Below, piece after piece: positions 10,551-21,430 of a stretch of 38,645 nt of DNA. Numbering within the stretch: the stretch's first letter is position 1; the number at the start of each line of letters is the position of its first letter. Both the position numbers and the translations under genes were made by a program. The notes under the pieces are model-generated. The model was not told the origin of the DNA and made no database searches. It saw nothing but the letters and a program-made list of their open reading frames with translations. The stretch is from Branchiostoma floridae. Its lineage: Eukaryota > Chordata > Leptocardii > Amphioxiformes > Branchiostomatidae. The stretch spans positions 885,475 to 924,119 of the forward strand of contig NC_049980.1 of assembly GCF_000003815.2 (NCBI RefSeq), in the 5' to 3' direction.

Positions 10551-11577
10551 AAAGAATATTTTCGGGCCGAAACGTTACATAATACGTCTTTATATAATTA
10601 AGTTTAACTAGGGCGACTATGTCACATGTCGAGTTGTGTTCCAACAACTTTCATGCCTACACATAAAACGGCCGAGATTTGCTCCACTAAACTGACTTCA
10701 AAGCGAGAACACACGTTTCGCATTAGCACGGTAGAGGACCCCACTCCGAGCGCGCGCGTGTAGCAGTTGGTGTTGTTAATCCAGTCTCGTGTCAGTCCAC
10801 GATACAGCTCTAACAACAACAACAATCTTTCTATCTTCAGTCATTCAAATTAGCAAAGCAAAATAGCGTTGATCTTATAACGATGTAATCCAATTTTGAA
10901 CGCAGTAAAAACACGAAAACAAAGATTGAAGAACTCAAAAACAGTATGATTCGGGCTAGATTTGTCGATTGTATAGGCGAATGGTGTAGTGAAGAAAAAA
11001 AGCATTGTACTGGTCTATTAGTACGGGCATTGAGGATACTGGATCGATTTAGAGTTTCTCAAAGACCCAAGTCGAATCAGTGGTAACAACATCTTCGAGT
11101 TGGTCGAAAAACAAGTTTGGTGACAACAACAACAGAACAACGTGAACAAATAGGGCTTATCTCTTACTCTTATATAAAGTTTAAAGTCGGTGTCAGTGCC
11201 CGCTTAAGCCGAGAGGTGTTACGTACAAAGACTACAAAACCGGTCGGGACACATGACATCAGAAACAGAAAGATACCATAACAACCTTAAGCTTCCTACA
11301 TGGCGACTAACAAAGGTTCAAACAGTTAAGTTGTGTTGATATATAAAAGGCACTACGAGTTCACAAAGAAACAAATGTTACTGTTGCATGCAAGAAAGAA
11401 CAACCAAGAAAATGAAAAGCAAAGGTTATGTAAAGACGCACCTTCATAGACCGTCGCGTGCACGCACTAAAATGTTAGTACACAGTAGGGCTTGTTGGGT
11501 ACTTCTGATATACAACCATACACAACAAAACAAAGGGGACACACAAAAACAGAAGCTATGGATCCAAAAATACCCAC
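10551..11577. other. Unassigned start of intron 1
   Basis: AT-rich with scattered CAACAA runs. No exon is supported. Confidence 0.45.
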
Positions 11578-11675
11578 CTCAGTTCGTCAGCACTCACAAT
11601 CTGTCCCGCCGTGACGAACATCAGATACACCAGGCTGCTGACCGGCATTGTGGAGCGCTGAGACGGATGCACCAT
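11578..11675 (-). CDS. Exon 1 (signal peptide) of an A2M/TEP-superfamily secreted protein
   Basis: This exon encodes the N-terminal secretion signal of a macroglobulin/complement-like protein. On the minus strand the frame opens at an ATG at 11675 (A at -3, G at +4); a second in-frame ATG at 11648 has A at -3. From the second ATG the product is MPVSSLVYLMFVTAGQIVSA followed by DELR: a hydrophobic core ending in a small-residue cleavage site. The exon ends in ...CTG AG | GTGGGT, a good donor, in phase 2. Exon 2 at 3700 starts with the single base that completes this codon, giving DELR-NYMV, as expected for a signal peptide followed by MG1. A GTGAGT 20 bases earlier is a competing donor, but its phase does not fit exon 2. 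What is seen is the ORF, donor and phase; the family comes from exon 2. The transcription start and any 5' non-coding exon are unknown. Confidence 0.68.
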
Positions 11676-12819
11676 TTTTAGCTCACGGTAGTACGTACTC
11701 CCGGGCCAAGTCGTCCCCGGCGCGAGCGAGTCTCCCGGAGTGTGCGGTGCGAGTGTACAGTACTGTTGTACAACAAGGACCTGTTTCTGAGGTCTGGTTC
11801 TCGTCCCTTCACGTCGTGTCCGTGCGATATCTCGGGCGTGTGTGGCGTGCGTTGGACGTGGAGTGGTCGGGAAAATGTGGCTTCACATGCCGGAGATTAG
11901 ATAGCTGCGCGCCGCAGGCCGTGAGAGCAGGTCGAACCGAAAGTCACCCCTGAGCGGCGGAAGCGTAGTCAACCCCGGCCCTCTGACGCTCACTCGACCT
12001 CTGGAGTCACCAGGTTGAGTTAGGAAGGGAGACCGCGTGGTGTTCATGGTGACATTCCGGGACACTCCGCGCTCTAGGCGAGGAAGAGCAGCGCGATGGG
12101 GGACCGAAAATCAAATCCAGGTTCGGTCGGAAACTTTGCCTCTCGCCGCTCAGTTTGAGATTTCTCCGTCCCTCCGAGCTAAGGACCCGCCGCTGCGACT
12201 CGAAGTCTCCGAGGTGCGAGGCTAATCATACAACAACAGCGGGGGGTTCCAGGCTAAGGCGCAGATGTTTAGAGGAAATAATGTCGCACGACTGGAGGCA
12301 TGTGAACGCAGCCAGACAGGCGACAGGTGCCTGTTCTAATTTCCTCATCCACTCGTCCAAGAAGTGACTCTTGAAAGACGCGCCGTGGATGTCTTCACCC
12401 CAAATCTGCGCTAACAAGAACGCAGAAGACGAAGGGCTTAACTTATCACCTAACTCTCCGAGTGGGGGAGAGGTCATGAGAAACTGTACCGCCAGGACAG
12501 GCCTTTCCGACAGTATTTGTCGCGCGGGAGGAAAAACACACTCAGAGAAAAACACACAAACACGAGTGTCGTTTCCGTTGGGATTCCGGGGGTGCACTTG
12601 TTGTGCCGAGGATGTTGTCACCGGGGAGTGGCGGGGACGAACCGCAGGAGAGCCAGCCGCGTGCGGGCCGTATCATACCGCCTATCTGTGTGTTTGTACA
12701 GGGCGGCCTGTCGCGGTTTGGCGCACGGCCAGCGAGCGAACTGCAGCTGCGGCAGGTTGAAGGAGCATTGTTACGTACGAACACACCAGTGCAATGCCAG
12801 TGGGAGAAAAGTCAAGAGG
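11676..12819 (-). promoter_or_regulatory. GC-rich 5' flank of the A2M/TEP-like gene
   Basis: This stretch of about 1.1 kb upstream of the signal-peptide exon is clearly richer in G, C and CpG than its surroundings. The ORFs in it (both strands, up to about 130 codons) overlap one another and match no protein I recognise, as expected by chance in GC-rich DNA. I see no TATA box at a convincing distance. It probably contains the 5' UTR and promoter. A divergent plus-strand first exon cannot be excluded. Confidence 0.4.
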
Positions 12820-13035
12820 TAACGCTAGTTCACCTTTATTCGCAGGGTAACCTATATCCGTTGTACCTAAAAACAGGATACTTAGGGATATCACATTGAT
12901 GGACGGTAATTTCAAAATGCATTTTTTTTTCAATATAATGCAGTTTGAGACCACCGTCCATCGACTAGATATCCTGAAAAACCCTGGTATACAACGGATA
13001 AAGGTTACCCCGTGAATAAAGGTGAACTAGCGTTA
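12820..13035. mobile_element. Foldback MITE family I, copy 1
   Basis: TAACGCTAGTTCACCTTTAT on the left is inverted at the right (GGTGAACTAGCGTTA). Complementarity continues inward through CCTATATCCGTTGT and the GGACGGT block to near the centre, so almost the whole 216 bp is one palindrome. TA is the likely target. Confidence 0.75.
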
Positions 13036-13110
13036 GGGATGGGGAGCAGAAACTTTTGTTCAAAAATCCAAACTGGTGTCACTGTGGAGAATGATAGGGT
13101 GCCTGCCCTA

Positions 13111-13297
13111 ATTTCCAAGCAGATACCACGGTAGCATAAGATAGTATCAAAAGCTGGCAGAGAAGTGAAGCCTTCTAATAGGTGTGTGTTTCGCTACCGG
13201 GGAAATGGACACAAAACAAATGGACACCTTTTGGCTGACTACGCTCCTTAGCGATTTTTGTACTATCTTATGCCATTGTAGGATCTGCTTAGAAAAG
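13111..13297. mobile_element. MITE family K, copy 1
   Basis: ATTTCCAAGCAGATACCACG, then GTAGCATAAGATAGTA, is inverted at the right (TACTATCTTATGCCATTGTA, GGATCTGCTTAGAAA). Arms are about 40 bp with a handful of mismatches. Confidence 0.6.
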
Positions 13298-13311
13298 ACA
13301 GCAAGCACGAC

Positions 13312-13465
13312 TTTCCTCACTTCACTCGGGTGAACATGAGTATCTAAATTTAGTTTCAGTTAGGGATGTCGCTAAGATAGAACGTCAAATGGAGGTCCCG
13401 TGTTTGAGGAGAACCACACCTCGACCACATTGAAGAACATCCCACGATTATGAAAAAGAGTAGGC
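13312..13465 (-). repeat. Dispersed repeat F, inverted copy
   Basis: TTCCTCACTTCACTCGGGTG, then AACGTCAAATGGAGGTCCCG, AACCACACCTCGACCACATT and AAAAAGAGTAGGCG: the family F blocks in reverse. Confidence 0.55.
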
Positions 13466-13614
13466 GTTTTTCCCGATGTGATTGGATCAAATAAATCTAC
13501 CCAGATATGCAGCATGTACTGTTAAGTACAAACATCGTGTGTTACGCAATGACGTGGTCCAAAAAGCACTTCTTCAAAAGCAAACTCTGTGTATTATTTA
13601 AACCCGGTATCAAA

Positions 13615-13810
13615 AACTTGCCAACCCTAACCTTTTGGGGGTCGGCCATTGGCAACGATTTTCAATCTGAAGATCTTAGAAAAAAAAAGATTTCATGTGT
13701 TTTACACACGTTAAAAATATCAGGGATTTGAACAGTTGATGCATGAATTAAAGTTCTATGTTCAGTTTATAGATATACTTGTGCTTGTAGAGTGTATATC
13801 TGTATGTTGA
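13615..13810 (+). repeat. Dispersed repeat M, copy 1
   Basis: It shares ordered blocks (GGTCGGCCATTGGCAACG, TTTGAACAGTTGATG, ATACTTGTGCTTGT) with 18775-18990. Confidence 0.4.
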
Positions 13811-15344
13811 TGATATAATATAATGTAATATAGAGAACACAAGCGCCTGATGCAATCCCTTTTGCATCATGATAAACTGTAGGTTTTTTTTTTCAATAAA
13901 TTCAACCGAAATATATGGATGGATGAATAATAGTTACCTACATTTTTTTTAAACTTTAACCGTAATAGCTGTCCGAGGTGACTTAACCGAACCTTGTACA
14001 CACTAACACAAGAGACACTGACGTCACAGCGCAGTAAATCCTTTAGATAAACATGCCTGTTTTTACATGCTTCTTTGTTTTCTTTAAAAACAGGACACGA
14101 ACGTAGAACTTTATGAACTTCCTCCATAGAGACATGGGTGACATGATCCTTACCGGATATACGTCATCAGACATCCGGTGTCATGTTTCTCTGCCCCCCT
14201 CCCCCCATGTTAGTTTGACCTTGAAGGGTGCTTATAGAGGTCGGGCAGATGGGCTCCACCGGACTACTGTATCGGTACGGTACAAACTGAGCAAACATCA
14301 TGGAAGCTCCTCTGTGTCGGTAGTAATCATCGTGCAATGCTAAAACTTATTTCCACATCGCAAAGATATACATGGATTCGTCGGAACCAGTACTGATGAC
14401 CAATCACTTCAGAACGTTCATTCAGGAGGGTTATACATCAGAGCACTTCAAGATCACTGAACAGAGACGGTGGGCGTTATAAACTTCCTGACACGTTTGA
14501 CCGATTGCTGACGTCATTTATCCGCAAGATCACGAGTTAAGACGTTCACGGGTCTGTAACTCTCGTGAGTTTACGTTCTGGTTAATCTTGAAGAAGTCGA
14601 CATCAATATCTATTTTTCGATTTCATTTTCAAATCTTCAGCATATATTTGCTCGTTTTGCAGCTGTTTTGTACGACTTACAGTATGGTTGACGACTTTTT
14701 TGGGGAAACGGAGGAAAATTGATGCGCGTGCGTGCGGATGTCATGCATATAATAATCAAATCAAATGGCCTAAATCTTTGCGCGATTTGATCCTACAAAA
14801 GAGACAGAGTCTAAACTACGTACGTAAATTGTCAGAATACGTCAGCCATAATTTAAAAGTTTCATCGCGTAGGTAAACAAATTTAACATAAATTTAGAAC
14901 TTTGGAACGCAACATTAGTTTTCGTTCCCATGCATATGGCGTTTGTTTCAGCACCCTATCTGCTGTCTTCCTCGGTGTAAAATAAAACTAGAAGAAGTAA
15001 CGATACTCAAGTTCGGGGATGCATCCTTATCACCGGAATAATGCGTCACAATAGGACAAATTTATTTGGCAAGAAGGTTTACGTTATAGGGGTGGTGCCC
15101 GTCCCCATTTCCATAGCCCTTGGGCCACACATTTGTGCAAATTTCTACAGTAGGGGACTAGCACTGATCAAGGATTTTACTCCCGAAAAACTCATCATCA
15201 TCAGTGATGACTGCTAAGCAGATTAAACAATATGCACCATTTTTTTTTTTTTTGTTGTCTTTGATATGACCCGGCCGGATTACCCAACCTCCCTTGTACA
15301 AAGCGAAAAGCTTACTCTCCAACTGAACTATTCAGCACCGGTCA
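13811..15344. other. Intergenic, mostly unassigned
   Basis: Apart from MITE H copy 3 (14580-14773) I see only short ORFs (14113-14343, 76 codons, no family) and homopolymer T near 15239-15252. Confidence 0.45.
14580..14773 (+). mobile_element. MITE family H, copy 3 (partial)
   Basis: CATATATTTGCTCGTTTTGC, the TACAGTATGGTTGACGACTT block, GATGCGCGTGCGTGCGGATG and the terminal AAATGGCCTAA match copies 1 and 2. The left end is missing. Confidence 0.55.
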
Positions 15345-15440
15345 GGGAAAGTCGTGCAAAGTGTCTTTCCCAAGGTCACAACGTCGGGGGCATTGAACTC
15401 GGGACCTCTTGGTTCCGCCATACAGCAGTTAGGTCGTCAA
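15345..15440 (+). repeat. Dispersed repeat F, 3' part
   Basis: CAAAGTGTCTTTCCCAAGGT, CACAACGTCGGGGGCATTGA and GGGACCTCTTGGTTCCG. Confidence 0.5.
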
Positions 15441-16055
15441 AAGATCTGTAGAAAATGAGACTAAGGTCGCTTACCTCAGAGAGCTATATTTAGCTAAAGT
15501 AAGCCATAACGTGAAATCTACACAGACTTCCAAACTTTTCAGTCACTTTAATGAGGGCGAGAGGGAACGCGCCGGTTCGGAAACTTGTGCCAGACTTGTC
15601 TGAGATCCACTTCCGACACATTAACTACTACACAACTCTGCAACCCACACAATCTCGAGGGTGTGTATGAGGCGAAACTAGTCATTTTGTGATGAAAATT
15701 CTAAACATTTTGTAGACAATCGTACTTACCCAACGTCAAATGTACTTGGCTTCCTTCTGCGCAATACCTAGAAATGTGCCTTTTGATTTGATGTAAAGTC
15801 TGATATCCTAAAACTTATCGGCAACCCCCATATGTAGCCTCCCAAACCTTCTCCTATATCCCCTCGTGTAACTTGTTAATTGGACGGAAGTTCTCGTAGA
15901 TTTCTGAACTCCGTAAGGAACAATTACTCTGGTGGTGGGAAGGGGTTTTTCCACTCTGTCAGCGGCTACTGTCTACGATCTGTCCCGCCTGTCTTCAGTA
16001 GACGTACGGTACATGTTAGCCTGCATCTCAGGCTCTCCGGTTAGGCCTATATAGC
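15441..16055. other. Intergenic, unassigned
   Basis: No coding signal, and no terminal repeats. Confidence 0.4.
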
Positions 16056-16247
16056 TACGTCACACTTCCAAACCATGGCCCGGCCGGGAAGCTTTCTGGA
16101 TCGGAAAGAATGATCTAAAAGGCATCAAAATACACGTCATGTCAGAAAAGATTCATCGGCATAATATGTGTATATTTCTCGGTATATATTTTAATTTTTC
16201 GTTTCTTTAAACATCCCGGCCCGGGTCCCGGTTTGGAGTGTGACCTA
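16056..16247. mobile_element. MITE family B, copy 2 (first of a tandem pair)
   Basis: It has TACGTCACACTTCCAAACC ends and a CCCGGCC block, with the family interior (GAACG-AAGTATGATAT, GTATATTTTTACGTAT) recognisable but diverged. Confidence 0.7.
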
Positions 16248-16251
16248 TAAA

Positions 16252-16441
16252 TACGTCAAAATTCCAAACCGGGGCCCGGCCGGGCAGCTTTCGGGAACGA
16301 GAAGTATGATATAGAAGATACCAAACTGCACAAGACGTAAAGAGAATAGTCATGGGCATTAGCTGTGTATATTTTTACGTATGCATTTCCATATTTCGTT
16401 TCCACAAACAGGCCGGCTGGGCCCTGGTTTGGAAATATACC
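16252..16441. mobile_element. MITE family B, copy 3 (second of a tandem pair)
   Basis: It starts about 4 bp after copy 2 in the same orientation. Ends TACGTCAAAATTCCAAACC and its inverse. Its interior is closer to copy 1 than to copy 2. Confidence 0.7.
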
Positions 16442-16505
16442 GTTAGTCTTGAAGGGAAAGCAGGTATCTAATTGGCCAGAAGAGTGAGTACACGCTAAGG
16501 TAGAG

Positions 16506-16526
16506 CCCCCCTCCCCACCCCACCCC
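16506..16526 (-). other. G-quadruplex motif on the minus strand
   Basis: The minus strand reads GGGG-T-GGGG-T-GGGG-A-GGGGGG, a canonical four-run motif with single-base loops. Confidence 0.5.
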
Positions 16527-16704
16527 TAGTATCTTGTACAATAGAAGCCAGTTAATTGCACAACGGCATAACGCACACTTCTGTAAACTGCACGGAATCC
16601 CAAACCAGTGTGGTCCAGCTAGATAACTTCAAATTAATGCACCAGTTGGCTGATTGCACAAAATTTACTGGCCAATAGACCGTGCAACTAGGCGGCTTCA
16701 ACTG

Positions 16705-16922
16705 TATCTGTAAATCCAGAAACTTTCGCGGTGGCTTAATGTTTGCGGTTTTCGCGGCGGCCGCTTCACCGCGAATTGAATACCGACGCCATCATTTTTC
16801 ATGGCAGTATTAAAAGAGACTATAGTGCATGGTGCCACCGCGAAATTAAAGCCACCGCGAAAAGTCCATTTTCCCGCTACCACGAAATTAAATCTCCGCG
16901 AAATTAATGAATTTACAGTATC
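16705..16922 (+). mobile_element. MITE family A, copy 3
   Basis: TATCTGTAAAT to ATTTACAGTAT ends, with the full-length CCGCGAAATTAAA-rich interior. Confidence 0.72.
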
Positions 16923-17334
16923 TCACACGAACAGCGCCTGTTTTCGACATTTTACGAACTATATTCGCTAACAGGCGCCACTTGGTCGCCTGAAATGACG
17001 ATTCTTTTTAGTTTGAAAAAACAACAACAAAACAATTGGCAAAATATCGCGAATGGGCGCAAAATAGACTCGATCTAGTAGCCACCAGGCGGATCATCGC
17101 AATTTTTTTCTTGATATTAATCATTGTACATCGCGTATTATTAATCAGGCAGCACTAAGAATGTTATCTAATTTGCAGAAACAGAGCATGTGACATTCCA
17201 GGCACGGTTATTTTGTTTGTCGAGGCCACGTATTTCACGTTCGTGTAGAGTGCCAGTGTGACCGCAAAGGTCATTTTGTCAAAATTCTCAAAGTTGCCAC
17301 AATGATTTGTCTCTAACAAGCGCAGCCCAGTGAA

Positions 17335-17548
17335 ATACTGTAAATACATTTAAGTTCGCGGGGATTTCATTTTACGGTAGCGGGAAAAGGGACTTTTCGC
17401 GGTGGTCTTAAGTTCGCGGTAGCACCATGCACGGTAGTCTCTTACTGCCATGGAAAAAGGTTTGCGGTGGTTCTTAATTCTCGTTGAGGGGACCACCGCG
17501 AAAACTGCGAACATTAAACCACCGCGAAAGTTTCTTAATTTACATTAA
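17335..17548 (-). mobile_element. MITE family A, copy 4 (inverted)
   Basis: It has the family A interior in reverse order: the CGCGGGGATTT side comes first, with the CCATGG block in the middle. The left end ATACTGTAAAT is intact and the right end has drifted. Confidence 0.7.
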
Positions 17549-17759
17549 CCGGACGTAGATGTCTCCATCACAGCAACGACCATGTCCTGATTTGACCCTG
17601 AAAGTTAAATATAACGGTGTGCGTACGTCTACATGTACGTGTCTGCCACAGTTTGAGTATTTGTTGTACGTTAGAACAACACGGCATGTGTCCCCAACAC
17701 GGGTCGGCACGGTAGGGAAAACACACAAGATGTCTTCTGACACGAGGCACCTGGACACT

Positions 17760-17987
17760 TACACCCCTGTCACATTATCCACGATCTTCGGGCCTATCGT
17801 TGGAAGATCGGCCGTATTTAAGATCGACAGAGGGTTGCGCGTATTTTTCACCTGAAAACCGTCCCTGTGGCATATACTCTGTACCTTGTACAATTGTTGT
17901 GCAATGAAGTAATTATCGTAACCGAGGCTCGGGCGATTGCCGCAGACTCGTCGTCCAATCGATTATCGCCAAATGTGACAGGGGTAT
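17760..17987 (-). mobile_element. MITE family D, copy 2 (inverted)
   Basis: ACACCCCTGTCACATTATCC, the TTGGAAGATCGGCCGTATTT block, TTGCCGCAGACTCGTCGTCC and AAATGTGACAGGGGTAT repeat copy 1 in reverse order across the whole length. Confidence 0.7.
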
Positions 17988-18199
17988 TACCACACCATTT
18001 TTCATCATGTCAACTTTGTCGAATGTGTAATGAAAACGCAAAGTAAACATTTATGTGGTAACCGGTAAATTGTTTGGCCCAATTACTAGAGATCCTGGTT
18101 CAAAGCCGTCGATGTGCTCCGAAATTGTGCCATTGTAAAAGGCACTTTGTACTTAACACAACTTTCTTCTTTCTTTACACAACTTTCTTCAACAACTTC

Positions 18200-18255
18200 A
18201 CTCATCAGGCGTAAATAAGTACCTAGCTTTGGTTAGGGTAGTCCCTCGAACTTTA
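18200..18255 (-). repeat. Dispersed repeat F, inverted fragment
   Basis: CACTCATCAGGCGTAAATAA, GTACCTAGCTTTGGTTAGGG, TAGTCCCTCG. Confidence 0.4.
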
Positions 18256-18774
18256 TATAGTATATAATCACAGTCTTGTCTTTGGGTTGACATTTTGAAA
18301 AGGTGATGATCACCTGTTCAGTCAATCCTTCCACGAAATCAATGTGGTAAAATTGTCATAACAAATGTTTTTGTTCAAAGGGAAACCAACTGAAGACAAC
18401 TTTTCCTAGAAGTCCTAGTAAAATTCTGGCACAGAAAAGAGTTCGAAAACACCATGCCTCAATTAGATATGTTGAGTCTTGGTAGGCGTACAGATTTCCA
18501 TGTATTGTTTCATCTTGTTTCATAGATTATGCGAATAAGGATCACCTCTCATCACCTCGACCTCTTGTACATGACTAAATGATTTTACGTGCAGCCCCTT
18601 TCTTCCACCACACAACATATATACATACAGACAGAAACAGGATGTTGACTGTCAACAGAACATGTCGGCGGACAGGAGACACGTGTTAGCTGTGACAAGA
18701 CACAACAAACATCCCAGGGTGGTACATGTAGGACCTACGAGAAAAATTATGTATTTTCCGTTCTATCCAACCCA
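18256..18774. other. Intergenic, unassigned
   Basis: No ORF of note and no repeat assigned. Confidence 0.4.
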
Positions 18775-18990
18775 CCCTAGCAAAACCCTGCCGACCTTAG
18801 CCTCTTTTGTAGTCGGCCGCTTGGAAAGGCCATAACATTTTTAACTGTGTTTCACACCTCGTTATCAGCTTAGGTTTTTGAACAGTCAATGTATACGGAT
18901 GTGTATGTGAACATTGTACTTCTTTAGTCATATTTATTATACTTTATACTTGTGCTTGTTATATATATACATTTTCAATATCATGTTGAA
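18775..18990 (+). repeat. Dispersed repeat M, copy 2
   Basis: AGTCGGCCGCTTGGAAAGGC, TTTGAACAGTCAATG and ATACTTGTGCTTGTTATATA follow the order seen at 13615-13810. Confidence 0.4.
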
Positions 18991-19369
18991 AATACCAGTG
19001 TAAGATGCATTTCTGCAAAATAAGCGAGGGAAGGTCCTGGTGTGTGATGCCATGCATTTTGTCACAGCGTAAACACTTCTTTACAATTCTGCTAGATGTC
19101 GCTCCAGATCCATGGTAAAGAAACTGTCGCAGCTCACACGTTTGAACTCGTACCTGTCAAACGCCGACATACAGTGCAAGTACTCTCCCTTTTCCGAACT
19201 GATATGGGTATCGTAATGTTATATAAGCGTACAACCTTTTTCACGGAAATAGCCTCATTACTCAGATTGTCTGCAATAATTATGCACCGAGGTGAATCAT
19301 AACAGACCAACAACGTGCAATATGGTTTTGGATCGTTAGAAGGCACTGCTGCACCGTCTGGCGAAGTAT

Positions 19370-19549
19370 ATACTGTAAATGTAGAAATCTTCGCGGTGGA
19401 TTAATGTTCGCGATTTTTGCGGCGACCACTTCACCGCGAACTTAAATCCACCGCGAACATTTTTCTATTAAGGTATTAGACTGCAGTCGATGGTGTTACC
19501 GCGAAATCAAAACCACGGCGAAAAGTCATTTTTCCCGCTTTTACAGTAT
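19370..19549 (+). mobile_element. MITE family A, copy 5
   Basis: ATACTGTAAATG to TTTACAGTAT ends. The interior is shortened on its right side relative to copies 1 and 3. Confidence 0.7.
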
Positions 19550-19918
19550 TCGGAGGACATGGCGATCGTTTAGCAACGCGCACATGTGAAAGATCAGAAC
19601 GATGTCATGTTTTCGTTTTATTTCTTTTCAAGGAAGTTTGACTTAACAGTGTGGAAAGTGGTTTGGGGCCTTTCAGACCACTATTTTAGTAACGCACAAT
19701 TGCACTTGTTCGTCTTTCAGTCAAGTCTATGGGAAGTATAGAGTTTGTAACAACATAACAACATAATATTAACACGGTGACGAGCTTGTGACAAGATGAA
19801 GTCTCTTTTCAGGATGGTTGAGAATATAACATTGGCCGATTCATACTAAAAGGTACGTGTTAGTACCAGGGAACACTGAGTGATTTCCATTTTCGCCACA
19901 CATCCGCTAGTTTGTTTG

Positions 19919-20003
19919 ATACCGTAAATGCAGAAAATTTCGCGGAGGCTTTATGTTCGCGGTTTTCACGGTCAAAAGTCAAAACCACCGTGAACATTTT
20001 TCT
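19919..20003 (+). mobile_element. MITE family A, copy 6 (truncated)
   Basis: Only the left portion (ACCGTAAATGCAGAAAA, TTCGCGGTTTTC) and part of the CCACCGTGAACATTTTTC block remain. The right half is lost. Confidence 0.6.
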
Positions 20004-20899
20004 GATGTCTTCTGCTCGCGCCATCGACGCCCCCTCTCGCTACATTGTCACAGTGTTATGATTAAATGACATTTTTGAGGTAATTGCTATGGTGAAGACA
20101 CACGAATACAAGACTTTTTCCTTCGCATTCATTCATTTCTCCATATATCCTACTGTATACGGATGCCGCCATGGTAGAAATGTGGTACTGTATAACGTAT
20201 TCAGATGGTAGATACGGTTTAATCAGTGAAAGTTGGTCACGTCAGCAGTTTGAAAATCAAAAGTGAAATGTCCGTTTAAAGCACCTTTGCCGAGTAACCA
20301 TTAGGTGTTAAGTGGATTATACCTCATACTAGATTTAGTTTGGGTCTTGTTCTCATAATTTTTACCACCAAACGTATTGAAAACATCGATCAAGACAGTG
20401 TTTTCTTGTGCGTAAAATCGCAAATCGTCCAAAATGGTGGTGGTGTCTTTCACATAATAAAAAAGAAACAAATGCATTTTCTGTATACCCATGGCACAGA
20501 CTAAACAATCGATTTCTATGGGAATGTATCCATTTCTGTATATTTTCCAATCGATCTCAATACTGTAAAAAAAATTTCTCCGCCTCAGAGGCGTCGCCAA
20601 AAAGGCCATCTGATGTTGTGCTAATCCATCTGGACGGTTCCCTTAAAAATACACAAAGGATCATGTGAAATAGACAAATTTATCGCTGTCACGGCGAGCA
20701 AATATGCCTTATGAAATATTAAAGTACCTTGGACACACTGTTGCGCCATGATCGGGTTGGTATACACATTAGTGTTCAAGATTGGGCGGGGCTCTCTATC
20801 CATCCATTCATGTAACGGTTATACATATAAAATGTAGCTAGAAGTATCTATCTACACATTTATCTCCAACTATTGCTGTTTTATTTGCCTTGTCTGTGG
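20004..20899. other. Intergenic, unassigned
   Basis: ORFs of up to 102 codons on both strands overlap (20301-20668) without recognisable protein character. Confidence 0.4.
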
Positions 20900-21011
20900 A
20901 TCTAGATAGATAGACAGATATTTAGATAGACAGGTATTTATGTATATAGAAAGATAGATATTTGATAGATATTAGATAGATAGATAGATAGGTTTTAGAT
21001 AGATACATAGG

Positions 21012-21056
<45 letters not shown>

Positions 21057-21057
21057 A
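20900..21057. repeat. GATA then GATT microsatellite
   Basis: Interrupted GATA/TAGA repeats (about 20900-21000) pass into an uninterrupted GATT array (about 21012-21057). Confidence 0.85.
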
Positions 21058-21294
21058 TATTGATAGAAAGAAAATGCATACATAGATGGATTAATAGATA
21101 AATAGATAAGAATAAAAGAAAGATTTAGGTAATGTAAGACAATATATCAGGCTTGACTAGTCTAAAGTCACGTAATCCTTTCCTATGAGAGTAAAATTTA
21201 TCACAGTGACAAATTTTCCGTCTAGCCCATTTCCGTGAGGCTAAGTCCGTCAATTGAGGTAATTAACTAATTATTAGCCTACTCCTTTGTAACA

Positions 21295-21430
21295 GTATAT
21301 CAAAGAATTATGTTGCCCTTTATCGTTATGTTAGCCAGGATGCTAAGCTTTATTCTATACATCTATTTTGTACTTTGCGTAATAGCTTTTGCGAGACATT
21401 GTACAATCGTCATGCAATAAAGATCGAAAC
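21295..21430 (+). repeat. LINE-like 3' end fragment (plus orientation)
   Basis: ATGCTAAGCTTTATTCTATA, ACATTGTACAATCGTCATGC and AATAAAGATCG resemble CR1-type 3' ends. No reverse transcriptase is present. Confidence 0.3.

Larger units (their letters stand above)
3701..11577 (-). other. Intron 1 of the A2M/TEP-like gene (inferred)
   Basis: This is a 7.9-kb interval between donor GTGGGT (11577) and acceptor GTACAG (3701), with matching phases. It holds several inserted elements (listed separately) and no other exon I can support. A 38-bp stretch between the acceptor and the nearest MITE keeps a pyrimidine-containing tract and possible branch-point sequences. Confidence 0.6.

Noticed and set aside
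11586-11597. GTGAGT inside the A2M-like exon 1 as its donor
   Set aside because: It would leave phase 0, incompatible with the phase needed by exon 2. GTGGGT at 11577 fits exactly.
12226-12954. Several overlapping ORFs of 80-131 codons on both strands
   Set aside because: Expected in GC-rich DNA. They contradict each other and show no family motif.
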